A stretch of 64,000 bases of DNA from Auriscalpium vulgare (GCA_019915015.1 JAHBBC010000004.1:868001-932000); one strand, 5' to 3'; counted from the first letter of the stretch, positions 44,316 to 55,775 are shown. Notes: generated by a model from the sequence alone, not told the origin. Numbers and translations: made by a program.

Positions 44316-44482
44316 GGCCGGCATCAGCCCCGGCGACCTCCGCGGTCATGTTGTTAATCTGCAGGTCACTCAGTTGATGCTGCGCGGTGTGAATGCAGGA
44401 TACCCACCTGCTCGAGGGTAGCATTAGTCAATTCTAGAACGTCCACGATGGCGACAAGGCGACCGTCAGCCTCCAAGCGAAA

Positions 44483-45495
44483 TCAAGTAGTGGCCATCTG
44501 TAAACCATGAACAGACTGGGCTGGGCCAGACGACAAAGCGTCGTGAACGGTCGTCTTCGGGGCAGCCGTGTCAGGATGTGGGGTCATGACGCGCACCACG
44601 CTGCACCTGCTCGCGTCCAAGCCAGCGGCAATGACGCGCAGCACGACGTCCTTGCTGGTGAAAATGCCTGCGATTCTGGGCACATTGATTCCAATGCCGG
44701 TCGTGCCCTCCATCACGCACACCGCCGTCGTCCGACGCTCCGCCATAAGTCGCGCGACCTCCTGAACTGTCGCCTTGGGTCCAACGGTTGCGGGCTGGGT
44801 GCGCGAGTCCATGACGGTGATGAGGTCCGGGAGCGCGGTCTTCTCGCGCAGGGCGTCGATGTACGTGAGCATTGCGGCGGCCTGCGGGTTCGTGCCGAGG
44901 CTCGCGCCGAGCTCGCTCTGCACGCCGGCGAGCGCGCTGTACAGCTGCTCGGACGCGGAAGAGCTGCGTTCGACCTTGTCCAGCGCCTCGTGGAAGACCT
45001 TGGTGATGTCGAGCAGGCCGGCGACGTTTCCCTCCTCGTTGCAGACGGGCTGGGGCGCGCGGTTCGGTCAGTGTGACGTGGAGCGGGAGAGGCGGTCGCG
45101 TACCAAGTGTCTGAAGTGCCGCCGCACCATGAGCTGCAGCGCCTCCGTCGCGCTGGCACAGTCGCGGGTGACCATAAGGCTCTGCGTCATAACATGGCTG
45201 GAGGGGGTCGTGTGGGGGTCGAGGCCGTCGGCGGTGACCTGTGCAGATCGTCAGGCCGGCGAGTCTCAGACGGTGCGCGCGCACATACCCGGTATGCCAG
45301 ATCCTTCGCCGTGAACATGCCGCTCAGTCCCTCCTCTTCGTCGACAACGAGGACGCAGTCGGTGCGCTTGGCGGCACAGAGCTGGCTCGCTTCCGTGACG
45401 GTGATGGTCTCGGAGGCGGTGAGCGCGGGGCTAGGCTTGAGCGGCGGTATGTGCAGGACAGAGGGACCTTCAGGTGGGTTGGGAGCGTGGGACAT
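44483..45495 (-). CDS. CBS-domain protein, truncated within the fourth CBS motif
   Basis: Exons 45495-45289, 45238-45104 and 45049-44483 join in frame through 50-nt and 54-nt introns to give 302 codons. It starts MSHAPNPPEGPS. CBS motifs: TEASQLCAAKRTDCVLVVDE...MFTAKDLAYR, then ATEALQLMVRRHFRHL...VAGLLDITKVF, then VQEVARLMAERRTTAVCVME...GIFTSKDVVLRVIAAGLD, and the opening of the fourth (VMTPHPDTAAPKTTVHDAL). Mushroom homologues continue with the rest of CBS4 and a C-terminal PB1 domain. Here the frame runs into GPAQSVHGLQMATT and stops. Remnants of CBS4 (44408-44482) and of the next exon (44305-44358, NNMTAEVAGADAGQEP) persist downstream but are out of frame because of a small deletion. They then fuse to the SGF11-like fragment. 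It may still be expressed as a shortened adenosyl-ligand sensor, or be a pseudogene. Confidence 0.7.
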
Positions 45496-45569
45496 GTTGC
45501 TTGGTCGGGAATGAGTTGTGACGAGACGCTGGTGAGGGTGAGAGAGCACGCTCGCCAGGGGACGGGGGC

Positions 45570-46560
45570 ACTTAAACGCGGTGTGGCGTGGCTACGAGCG
45601 CCGACTGCTCCTCTGCACCTCCCACTCTTCGTCGCCTCTCGCTGTTCGCTTTCTGCGTGACCCCTTCGTCGAGCGCACCGACGCCCACTGTTCCATCCTC
45701 GCACTCACGCCCACCCGCGCGCCTTTCTCTCGCAGGCATGTGCGTCCTGGTATTCTGCTCCCCGTCGCCTGCGCACTAACGCGATTTCTCCAGTCTGCGG
45801 ACCTCCCCCCGTCGCAGGCGCTGACGCGCTCCAGCCTCTCCAGTTTCTGGCAGTAAAGGTGCGCCGTTGACTTGCATTGTCCGTCGCGTGCGCGATGATA
45901 CGAACGTCTCCGTTCGCTGCCTCATCACTCTTCGTGCGCCAACCTTCTGTCTCCCGCACGCTGACGCATACCTCTCATTCTTGTCCTTCTCTCGCAGTGC
46001 AGCAGGTGCGTCCGTTCCTTCTTCTGTATAGTCCACCGCGAAACTCCCCTTTGAAGCCTCCTACACTCTTCGCCATCCCTCCGCCACGCCCGCCGACGCC
46101 TACTGTTCTGAATCGCGTCCTCTTTCGCAGGCGCTGACGCAAAGCCCCAGCCTTTCCAGCTTCTCGCAGTGCAGGTATTGACTTGCAATATCCGTCACGC
46201 GCGCTGACACGAAGTTCCAGTTCACAGCCTCGTCTTTCGTGCGTCCTTCTTCGCCACCCTTCTGTCCCGCATGCTGACGCGCTCCTCCAGTCGTTCGGTC
46301 GCCCGTTACTTGCGCAGTGCAGGCGCGTCGTCGATTTCCAATCTGCACCGCCCGCGCGCTGATACGAACCTCTCCCGTTTGCAGCGCCATCTGTCCTCCT
46401 CCTTTATCAACACGCAGTGACCCGCACCGTTCCACGCGCGTGTTTTTTCGCCTTCGTAGGACCAGGTGCGTTCTCTTCTTCTACTGTCCGTCGCGCGAGC
46501 TGACCTCCCACCTGCAGCTTGTCCATCAACGCGCACGCTGGCCCGCGATACCTCCCTCGC
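45570..46560 (+). repeat. degenerate tandem repeat upstream of the small two-exon gene
   Basis: Imperfect units of roughly 140-160 bp recur at least three times. Each contains CTCCAG(C)CTTTCCAG, TGACTTGCA, CCGTC(G/A)CGCGCGCTGA-ACGAA, and TCTGTC(T)CCGCA(C/T)GCTGACGC. The stretch is pyrimidine-rich and precedes the ATG at 46580, so it may serve as promoter or leader. Confidence 0.6.
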
Positions 46561-46579
46561 AGCACAGAGAATTGCCAGA

Positions 46580-46930
46580 ATGTCGAGAACGGTGCGCAGC
46601 GCTATCGCTGAGTTCCTCGAGGTACGTCACTAGTTTGCTGCCCGGGCTGGCTGAATCGTATCCTTCCAGGACAAGGACGGGTACGACGACTTCGTGCGGC
46701 GCGCCTCCGAGGGTCGCGTCGGCGGGCACGTCTGGCCGCACAAGGGGAGCAAGATGGCGCACAAGGTGGAATGGGTCATCGGGTCGACCAGCACCGAGCA
46801 GCGCGTGCTCGTCCTCTACGTCCGTGGGCTCGACCAGATCAAGTTGTCCTTCGACACCGCCGCGCCGCCGACCCTCGATGCATTCGTTCAGCAATGGCGC
46901 GAGAAGTCACGCTCCAGGGCTCAGGTCTGA
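46580..46930 (+). CDS. small uncharacterised protein, 100 aa, two exons
   Basis: Exon 46580-46621 joins exon 46670-46930 through a 48-nt GTACGT...TTCCAG intron, giving 303 nt of open frame. The protein begins MSRTVRSAIAEFLE and continues DKDGYDDFVRRASEGRVGGH; later comes EWVIGSTSTEQRVLVLYVRG, and it ends in a basic REKSRSRAQV tail. No signal peptide or membrane segment is evident. I do not recognise the family. The clean splice join and normal composition amid pseudogenes suggest a live gene. Confidence 0.65.
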
Positions 46931-47335
46931 TCTAATTGAGGATGTAGTCCGGGCAATGTCAGCAAGCCGGCGAAAGGCGGCGGTCAGAATCGGTAGTGGT
47001 AAATGTGCATAGCATCTTCCTCTCGCGTCAGTGTACATACAGAGACAGAATTTGAAGTCATCTTTGGTCAGACACTGGTACTTCTCGTCCTTGTCGGCCA
47101 AGCTCTTATCCGGCATGCCGAGTGCGACGAGAGCCGGACGCGAGCGCCGGTACGTCGTCGTCTCTCGCGCAATGGCGTCGTCTTTGCGGTGCGCCATGGA
47201 CTTTGTTCGCGTCTAGACGTAGCGAAGTAGGCGGCGCCCATGGGCAGAGCAAAGTCGGCGAAATCCATGGGGTTGATTTTCTGACTGAGGTGGAAATTGC
47301 CATCTGTGGCGTAGTACAAAGGAACCTGCGCGACG
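46910..47335 (-). pseudogene. KDZ-like transposase fragment
   Basis: Minus-strand 47335-47215 reads YYATDGNFHLSQKINPMDFA followed by FALPMGAAYFA. This matches the D-G/A-N-F-x-L block and the GAAYFA strand of KDZ (Kyakuja-Dileera-Zisupton) transposases, where the first Asp is a catalytic candidate. It continues into an open stretch (46910-47197, with ETTTYRRSRPALVALGMPDK) that looks coding but that I cannot assign; both could come from one element. The C/H clusters and remaining acidic residues of a full transposase are missing. Confidence 0.5.
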
Positions 47336-47389
47336 CGTTATGAGCACGCCCACCAAGTCCTCGCGTCTTCCACTGAGGATCCATGTTTG

Positions 47390-48340
47390 TGCCGAGATTG
47401 CGTAGGCAAAGCACGGCGATGGAACGCGGTGACATGTTGCAAAGTACGAGGCAGGCGTCTTCCAAAATCGTGGACAGCAGACTGGATGAGGAAAATGATG
47501 ACGTTCATGAGGCGATTCGCTAGGGCTTGGATACGTCGTTCAATTTCCTAATGACGCCCGGAAAAGTCGACTTGCTGTCAGCCCGTCATTCGGCTGCGAT
47601 GCCAGGCAGACCTGCGACGACCAAGCTGCAGAGGTTACTTTGCCGGTCTTCCATTTGTAACGATCGTCCGAGGCTTTGGTTCTGATCAAGGTGATCAGAC
47701 AACATATTATACGAATACTATGCGGTTTAGACATACCTGCACACCGAGTATTTGCTCCATCCGGCTAAGACTCTGCATGACGGTGTTGGAGCCCACGGGG
47801 AGGACGTCCAATGTGGCCTGCTGAACCAACGACGTAATTGATTCGTACGGAGATTAGATTCAAGATGCGCGCTGGGCAGAAACAATCAGCAGACAGTCCT
47901 GCCACAGCACGTCGTAGACTCACGGTGATCTCAAGTGTCGACCTTTTGACCATGAAGTATGGCGACAGCGGACCTGTCTGAAGCTCATCGGGTTCAACAC
48001 AAGTCGTAGGCCATCTGTCAGGTTCATGAGCGCCCAGCAGCAGTTCGCGATCATACGCGGGGTGTCTGAAAGCCCATTGCCGAGCACGGAGACGAGCGGG
48101 TGCAGGTGCACTTCGGGCTTGATTGAGGTGATCAGGTTCTCGCATACGTGGCCGAGCGTCCGGCAATGTCTTTGACGTGCTCAAGCGTATCGTGCATCAT
48201 GTCGATGAGGATCGGGAGCGCTTGATTGACGAGCAGCTGCGGGTCCGGCCCGACGAGGATCGATCCAAAGGCCATCAAGCACGCCAGTCGGGCGACTTGA
48301 TGTTCGCCTCAACTACGGACATGCCTTCAAGCAGACCCTG
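47390..48340 (-). pseudogene. importin-beta (KAP95-like) relic
   Basis: Minus-strand blocks in native order: VVEANIKSPDWR; after a shift LMAFGSILVGPDPQLLVNQA and LPILIDMMHDTLEHVKDIAG; after another shift LHPLVSVLGNGLSDTPRMIA and NCCWALMNLTDGL; then DVLPVGSNTVMQSLSRMEQI, VIRKLND and LEDACLVLCNM. The order and HEAT-repeat texture match the central part of karyopherin beta-1, the nuclear import receptor. At least three frame shifts and in-frame stops (near 47590 and 47520) disable it, and both termini are missing. Confidence 0.8.
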
Positions 48341-51300
48341 GTGATCACACTTTCAGGGCGACACCCCAGACGTGGCGCCTATCGGGAGGGGGCTGCAAAT
48401 GCGCGCAGGGTGTCTAGCACGCGGCCTGGTGGAGGTCGTTGGCTTGTTGACGACGTCCAAGGAGGGGGGCGTTCCGGGGAAGCGTCCAGAGCCAATCCCG
48501 CAGTGTGGACGGCGTCCAGGAGGCGCTACACGGTGTCGACGGCGTCCAGAAGCCCGTCGAGGCAAATACCAGGCGGTGCTGCTCGATGTGATCTATAGGG
48601 GTGTCGACGGAAACCGAACCGGGTCACAGAATGATATGCGGCGTCCGCTCGATAACACGAGGCCAAGGCTCGCGCGCGCGTCGCCAGCGAGTTCATAGGT
48701 ATTTTCGTGTCCGTTCAGCCAGAGGTGGAGGGCGATTTGGGCCGCTCGAACCGGTCCACGCTTTGGACAATTTCCACAGTGACTCAGTCGATTAACGACG
48801 ACGTCAATGTAGATGTAGATGCGGTGTGCTGGAGAAGTCATCCAATGAAATGTGTCCAGAGCGTCGCGCCGCATGTCTGCGACTTTTTTTTCTTTTTTTT
48901 TTGGAATCCAGATTATTGCCTACTCGGGGCGCGCGGCCCCATGCGGGACGTGATACATATGAGCCCCCCGCCCCGCGCTCTCCCGGGATAAGGTGAAGCT
49001 GGTGCGAGGGCGCCGTAACTCGAGGGGCATGGATGTCCAACACCGGATGAACGAATCATCGAGGGATGTCTGCGACGTCCATCGATGACGCGGCATGTAC
49101 CTGGGCATCCAGGTCGTCCTGAGAGGCGGATGTGGCGTCGAGAATGATGCCGAGGCGTATTGACGGCGTCCTGCAGGGCAGGAACCAACCCACAGTGATG
49201 CTGAGGCATCTCGACTGCAGGGCAGGAACCAACCCACAACCATGTGCTACAAACTGCCGCGCCGCGCATAGCACGGCTTGTAGAAGACGGTGGGACCTAA
49301 ATGCGGTACGAATACGCGCTGGGAGGGTGCGCAGGGTGTCCAATAGTGCCGCTTGCCGTTGGAAGGCTGGAATGCGCGACGGAGAACATCCACGAGCTCA
49401 GTGGCTTGTCGACGACGTCCATTGAGGTGTGGCGTGCACGCGCGAATCGTCCGCCGTCCGCACGCTTCGGGCGGCGCAAACACATCCAGAAGGGCGTTGC
49501 ATGCTGTCAGAGGGCACCAGGACTACCGCTTGGATATGAACGGCGTTGTGGGGTGTACGCGGGAGACGAAGATGCTTGCAACAATGTTCAAGGTGATTCC
49601 GCAGAGATTAAGGCGCAAGGTTTGTGAAGAGCCGCTTCATGGGGATGAAAGATCACGGCGCCACTGTCTACCTGCGATTTCAGCGATCTCGCAAAACAGA
49701 TAAGACAACCACGATGCTTACCTGGCGCTTGGAACGAACGTTAAGGTCGCTGAGTTCGAAACGCGCGGTAGGCTCGACCTTAGGCTTTGTGCTCGAATGC
49801 TCGAAGGGCAACCACTACTAAAAGTACGGTCACCTCACAGGTCTTCGTAACAGTGAAGTATGACATACCTCAGCGGGAAGTTGAATATGACGTGCCAATC
49901 CACTGAAATCACGGGCGTTGACGGGACACGCTACTATCGGACGTGATTGGTGTATTGGTTGATGTCAGAGCTCTTGCGAGTGACGTCGGCCTTCAGACGC
50001 TCGATCTATTCTTTTAGCGGATCGTTGCGCGGACCAAGAGCTTCCGTCCTTCTGTGTCTGGCTCTGTTACGCGGCGGAGGGATGTAAAGACTTACAGATC
50101 CAAGAGTCGTCGCGATGTAGACATGCGCAACGTAGCCATCGAGGGAAGACCTCTCGAGGCTGGATCTGCAGAGACTACTCCCTCCTCTCGTTTCGACACA
50201 CGTCGATGCGTCGAGTACAAGATCGCGGAGGAGAGCTAATCCATGCGAGCGAAGTCAGGTTGACTGGAACATCAGGACTCGTTCCTCCTGTGCCTAGCTT
50301 TGTTACGCCGGCCTCGGTGTGCATGCCAGGTGGCTCGGCGGAACCCGATGACGGCGGGCTGGGGGTGGCGTACGGTGGGTAGGCGGCGAGAGAGGCAATG
50401 TGCCGGGGCAAGGAAGATATGGACGAGAGCGGTGAGTCGTCCATCTCGAGCTCCATGGGCGCGCGACCTCCCCGGGCACCGGATGTCGCCACAACCGGCG
50501 AAAATCGCGCTGGAGGCCACCCTTCTCCCGTCGTCGCCGCAGAGCGCCGCTGCGCTCTTTAGCTTCTTAACAATGAATGTCGTACGGCACCCTGCTTGGA
50601 AGGTTTCGGCTGTGGAGCGCGCGGGGAGGGATGGTGGATGTCGCGGATATCGTGGATGCGTTGTTGAAGCGCATGGGCGTCCGTCAGTCGTTCACAGCAT
50701 GGACTGGCGGACCGGTCATCCAGTGGGTCGATTTGAAGGGGCGAGCTCTCAACGAATTGGCTGAGGTGGAAGAGATAGAGTACCGGGAGAGTCTGCCGAT
50801 GCGCATCGCGCGGGGGCTTTCGTTGTTCCCTGTGCGGGAGGACGTTTATACCAAGTAAAATGCGATGTGATGATGCAGACGGAGTGCCGCACCACGCGCA
50901 GCACCATGATGGGCAGTCGTACGTTCTTCGGCAATGACAGTAGCATGAAAGTACTGCGCGAGATCCATCAGCCGCTCGCTAGGGCGATCGAGTGGCTTCG
51001 ACGTCAGACCACCCTCGGTGTTGAGAAAGAATTGCTGGTCATGTTTCCCGGTGGGGTCATGGTCCAGCAGACTGTACGAAATGTAGAGCCAATCGCGGAT
51101 TGCACTGTCGATGCGTGTGGGAACCGCTGGAATGACACACAGTCAGTCTGTGTGCGATAACAGGAAATCGAGGGACGAGCATGTGGGCGAACGATGCGAT
51201 GCAGACTCGGATGCTACCGAACGATGTGACACAACGAAAGTGCCCGAACGAAGCGATGCTGACTGTCCGAAACGACGCGACAACGACGCGACGACGACGA

Positions 51301-51455
51301 CGCAAATGTGCAGAACATATAAAGAAAAGGGACTCACTATGTGACGCAGTGGTTGCCCGGAAACCGTCGCGAATCGGAGGCAGTACGCGAGCAGCGCGCA
51401 CACCCGCAACCGCGCGTCCCCAACCGCAGCAACGAGCGGGTTCGGCACGGCGCCG
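48341..51455. other. no gene recognised; scattered repeats and low-complexity DNA
   Basis: Contains T-runs near 48882-48900, recurrent GTCGACGACGTCCA-like motifs (48430-48560, 49408-49425), a 24-bp direct repeat (next entry) and a CGACGACG-rich stretch near 51270-51305. Two open frames at 50577-50858 and 51597-52106 have no family signature. Confidence 0.35.
49171..49238 (+). repeat. 24-bp direct repeat, two copies
   Basis: CTGCAGGGCAGGAACCAACC plus CACA occurs at 49171-49194 and again at 49215-49238, 44 bp apart. Confidence 0.95.
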
Positions 51456-53218
51456 ATGGATGGGGTAGTCCGCGTTGGCACCGCTTTCAGCCATTAAACC
51501 CGCAGACCATACTTCGTCAACGTGGGCTGCTCGTATTGGCGCGCGAACGGCTGGCATGGCGGCGCGAGGCGACGCCGTGATGGCAGTAGTTGAGCGGTGG
51601 GACTCGATCGCGTCAGTTGCTGGAAGTTGCAAGGAGCCGCGTCATCAGGGAGCACTGCGGGCATGAAAAGGAGCATCTCACCTGCGAGCTGGCTCCAAGA
51701 ACGACATGGACAGAGCGCGGTTACATCGCTTGATAGGCAAGGCTGCAGTCCTGCGACTGCCTTGGCATGGCTATTCTTCCTTTCCCACCACGCCTTTCAA
51801 CCGAAAGACAAACCGGACGAACCACTCCGCCGTGCGCTGTTTGTATTTAAACGCGGACAGCACAACCAGCGGCGCAGGGGATGCCGCGCGGGCCTCACGG
51901 TCTGCAGCGACACGTGTGCGTGCGAGCTGAAACGAACGGGCCAGTTCATGGGCATATTCCTGCAGCCGCAAGATACAATGGGAGATAACACACCTGACAC
52001 AACACAAGACAGCGTCGACGGCCACGCCGGAGCATGGGCACGGTGCACGCGGCTACACCACACTTCGGGCGGGCGCCGTGAGGGCTACGGCAGCGAACAA
52101 AAGTAGCGCAGGCTGTCAGAATGGAACGCGATGAGCGGGAAAAATGACAGCACACCTTGTCGTCTGCGCAGCCTTCCTGGATGGCTTCACCACGTCGATC
52201 GCGGGTAGTAGCACCGACGGCCAGCCGATTGCGACATAGCCTGCCATCGCTTGCTTTCCTGTGTCACCCCTGTGATGACGCACAGGACGAGCCGGACCAA
52301 GTGCTCCACATTGAGCTGCTCTTCGGCGGATGCAGACGACGCAAACGGCGGCGCCGGTGGACGCTGTCTTCCTGTGGTGGACCCGCGTACACGCCGTGAT
52401 CGCCGCGACTTCAATGGCGAGATTGCGACTGGAGCGCTGCGAGCGGGTATCACTAGCTGTGAGGGCATGATGGATGAGAGGCGCGCGCGCACGGCGAATG
52501 ACAACACACCTGGCCAAAAAGCGATGGCGATGCGGCGAGGCACGCGGCCACGACCAGCGATGTCCGCGTGTCGGCGTCATTTGAGATAGACGATGATAGA
52601 CGTGGGTTTCTTGGGACATCTTGCTGGCTGCGTCGTCCATGGGCGCGAAGTCCTGGGCGGGGGATGGGGAGGAGGAGCACGGCGGGGCAGACGACACGAA
52701 CAAGGCTCCCACACCCACACAGCGCTCTCTGCTTGCTTCGCCCGGACAGGCCGGGTTGAGCATGTTCAAGGCTGCGGGGAGGAGTGCCAGTGCGGGCTGC
52801 GGTCGCAAGTCTGGATGGACATTGAGTGCTGACTCTGAGTTTGTGAGCACTCGAGCCCTAGACGCTTGATGGCGGCCAAACAGTGTCAAAGCGGGCCACG
52901 CGCGCTCGGCCCGTTGCGCCGCGCAGCCTGTGCTCCCGCTCTCCGCTCAACAGCCCAGCTCGTGCCGGCCAGACCCCAGCTCAGCACTCTCATGCGGGCC
53001 AGGTCTGGTCCTGGACACATTGCATCAGTCCTGTGCATTTCATTTTGGTTTCATTGGGGTACTACACATCTTGCTCGACCTACTACACCACCGCCCCCTC
53101 CCCGCGAACGTGCTCACATCCCTCGAAGGCGCCGTGCCCCCGCGTTCACGCACGAGACGCCAATGATGACCCACTGCATTGTGGGATACCTGCGGCGGAA
53201 CGCGAGCCCGGAACGCCG
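51456..53218 (+). repeat. recent copy of 40648-42410
   Basis: Runs at a constant offset of 10,808 bp, with fewer than about ten substitutions seen in 1763 bp and no indels. It starts ATGGATGGGGTAGTCCG and ends GAACGCCG. The five bases just before it are CGCCG and its own last five bases are also CGCCG, so the right CGCCG may belong to a 5-bp flanking duplication. No terminal inverted repeats. Confidence 0.92.
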
Positions 53219-54019
53219 TTGCGACACAGTTGCGATGAGATGCTGACCGCATGAAGCTGGCATCAAGTTTTGGCACGTCTGGTACGCATCTTGGTACATT
53301 TAGGAGAAACAACAAATTCGAGGGATACTGGTAAAGAAGAAGTGAAAGTAATCATGTATGCGCGGCAAAGACATGGCGGGAAGAAGTAGAAGAAAATATA
53401 CAGGTGGCTCAGGAAGTTTACCTGAGAATTTGATTCTATGTATGGCCACTGTCAACACCAGCCCCATCGAAGTTCTTCCCACTCCTCGTCCGCCTCCCGT
53501 TCAGCACCTTCACATCGTCGACGCGACGAGCCTCTTGTGCGAACGCGGCGGCAGCGTCCCAGACTCACTGCCCACGTCATAGCCGTTGTGGTCCCCGGGC
53601 GTATGGCCACTTGTGGGATGTGCGCGACGTGCTGGATGAGATGGACAGGCCACGTGTCATGGCTGGCGGGGATGGCATAGGCGGCGGGGGTGACCGAGCT
53701 GGGGCGCAGCTTGGTCCATGGGGCTGGGGGAGAACAGGGGCTGCTGGGAGTAAAGGTCGAGGAAAAGGTGCTCCTGGAAGTAATCAGGTTGGGGAGGGGC
53801 GATGGACGGCTAGCGTTCGAGCTCCCCGTCAGTGCGGGGAGGGGGGGTTATAATGGGCTGGGTATGGGGGGACAATGTTTCATGGCGAAGGAACTGGGAT
53901 GTGAAGTTGGAGAGGTGCAGCTCAGAGGGACGGGAATTAAGTGGGAATTCGGTCTGGATGAACCGGAGATTGGTAAAAGAAAGGCATGAGGGCTTTGCGG
54001 GCGCTATGCGGCTTTGACT
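53219..54019. other. no gene recognised
   Basis: Only short open frames with glycine-rich or basic composition; nothing supported. Confidence 0.35.
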
Positions 54020-55393
54020 TCACCAAGCAATCCTGCCGCTAAAGTCGCCGTCGACGATCATGCGTTCCAGATGCTCGGCGCCTCGAAGAAACGCCCAGGT
54101 GTTTGCCGTCGGCCAAGGGCCTCCAAGAATGCGTAGGGTGCGGACGCTGGGCAGAGGTAGCGATCGGAGGAAATAGTCGATGATGGAGGAGGGAGCTCTT
54201 TTGAAACATACGATGAACAGCTTGAATGCGGGATCGTCGGATGCACCTGACCAGGCGCTGACGGACAAGCCGGGGTACCTAGGGTAGGAGCAGGAGATTT
54301 CAACGGTTTCGAGAGGGTGGCCACCGTCACGCGAGAGGAACCTATGCAACGGTCCCAGAAAGTGCTCCGACTGTTCCTTCGCAAGCATGCATAACAAAGA
54401 AGCCGTGACGTGACGAGGCAAATTGAGGATGTCCAGAAATGCGAGGCATGACTCGATGTTACCCGCCAACTGGAGAGCACCCAGCCTTGGGAGGACGATG
54501 GGATCAGACGATGGGACTGTAGCAAGGGCGGCGGCGCTTGGTAGGTAGTTATCAAGGCTTAGGGACTCTAAGCGCATGAGCTCCCGAAAGACACAGAGGG
54601 CGTCTTTATCAAAGTAGTATGGGAAGTCATCGTTTCGGCTGATATCAAGGACCCTGAGCGTTTTGAGCGTTGACTGACTTAATGACTTCAGAGTGCGGAT
54701 ATGGGGGGCGCTTAGGAAATTGGGGAGATCGTTATTGGACATGTGCCACCGAAATGTTTGAAGACAGTCAAGCATAGGGATGATCGAGATGAACAGAGAT
54801 TGCGGAAAGTGGTAGTCCTCGTCGGCATCTGTCCACGAAGGGATGAAGGAGATCCCCTGGGCACGCGTCCACGAAGTGAGTAGCAGGAGACGGACCCATT
54901 CATCGAAGGCTTCTTTGTTGGTGCCCGGGTTGCAGTATTCGAATGACAGTGGGGCCGTCCCACTGCGGATACGAAGTTCGCGAAGCCAAGAGATGGAAGA
55001 CGGGAATGATATGCGCGCCCACAGCGGCCCGTGGTTCAGAGCGGCCGCTCTCCATGATTTGCAGACGCGTGTGGCATTGATCCAATCTGCAATGGATGCA
55101 GGAACACCGGATTTGCTGGACCCATCGCTCGGGGAGAGGTCACGAGCGAGCGAGAGTATGTGAAGCACGATGTCTGACGGCACCCCCGCGGCAATGCCCC
55201 GTTGACTACTAGAAGTTACAGTTAGATGCGGCTGCAAGAATACTAACTATACAACGCACCTTTCGACAGCGTCAGCCGTGACTCCAACGTCGCTAGTGCT
55301 TCCAGTGGCATCGGTGCTTGTTGGCGGCGACGATGACGTTGGAGAGCTCGGGTGGCAGACGAGGTCATAAAAGCGGTACCATGATTTGGACAT
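54020..55393 (-). CDS. F-box/leucine-rich-type protein, two exons
   Basis: Exon 1 from the ATG at 55393 to 55260 (MSKSWYRFYDLVCHPSSP...) and exon 2 from 55205 to 54020 give 1320 nt, 439 residues. The acceptor is a TAGTAG tandem, so 55208 is an alternative that adds one Ser. The F-box lies just after the splice site: GVPSDIVLHILSLARDL, then WINATRVCKSWRAAALNHGP and LWARI. The rest has irregular Leu-rich repeats (LPRLGALQLAGN, LETVEISCS, VRTLRILGG) as in the large mushroom F-box families. Expected role: substrate receptor of an SCF ubiquitin ligase; target unknown. No internal stop or shift. The first exon belongs to a tandem-duplicated segment. Confidence 0.8.
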
Positions 55394-55645
55394 GTAAAAA
55401 GCCACGCTCGCAGCAATGCACTGTTGACTACAAGACGTCGCAGTTAGATGGGACTGCAAGGATGCTGTGTAACACAGCGCACCTTTCTATAGCATCGATC
55501 GTGGCGCTGTTGCTGATGTGACCAGTGGCGTCGGGGCTTGTCGGCGGTGATGGTGGCATTGGAGAGCTCAGGTAGCGAGACGGATGGCGCGGATGGCAGT
55601 TGACGAGGTTATATAAAAGCGGTACCATGATTTGGACGTGTGAAA
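55196..55645 (-). repeat. tandem duplication of the F-box gene's first-exon region
   Basis: About 55196-55410 and 55430-55645 are diverged copies. Both contain TGCAGTCCCATCTAACTG-like, GAAAGGTGCG and GGTACCATGATTTGGACAT/GT blocks. The distal copy would encode a paralogous exon (MVPLLYNLVNCHPRHPS, IDAIERCAV) with the same GAAAG/GTGCG donor. Confidence 0.8.
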
Positions 55646-55647
55646 TG

Positions 55648-55770
55648 CCTTTCATTGTCGGCGAAGCCCGCCCAGAAACTTGGACATGTAGGAGGCCTTT
55701 CATTGTCGGCGAAGCCCGCCCAAAAAGTTGGACCGGGCCTTTCATTGTCGGCGAAGCCTGCACCCAGAGC
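55648..55770 (+). repeat. three-unit repeat, CCTTTCATTGTCGGCGAAGC core
   Basis: The 20-bp core occurs at about 55649, 55697 and 55737, followed by CCGCCCA/CTGCACC and spaced 40-48 bp apart. On the minus strand it encodes GRASPTMKG repeatedly. It adjoins the exon duplication. Confidence 0.9.
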
Positions 55771-55775
55771 TACTT

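Noticed and set aside
46317..47012. 231-codon frame overlapping the small two-exon gene
   Set aside because: It runs through the repeat array and an intron in another phase; the two-exon model at 46580-46930 has proper splice sites and protein texture.
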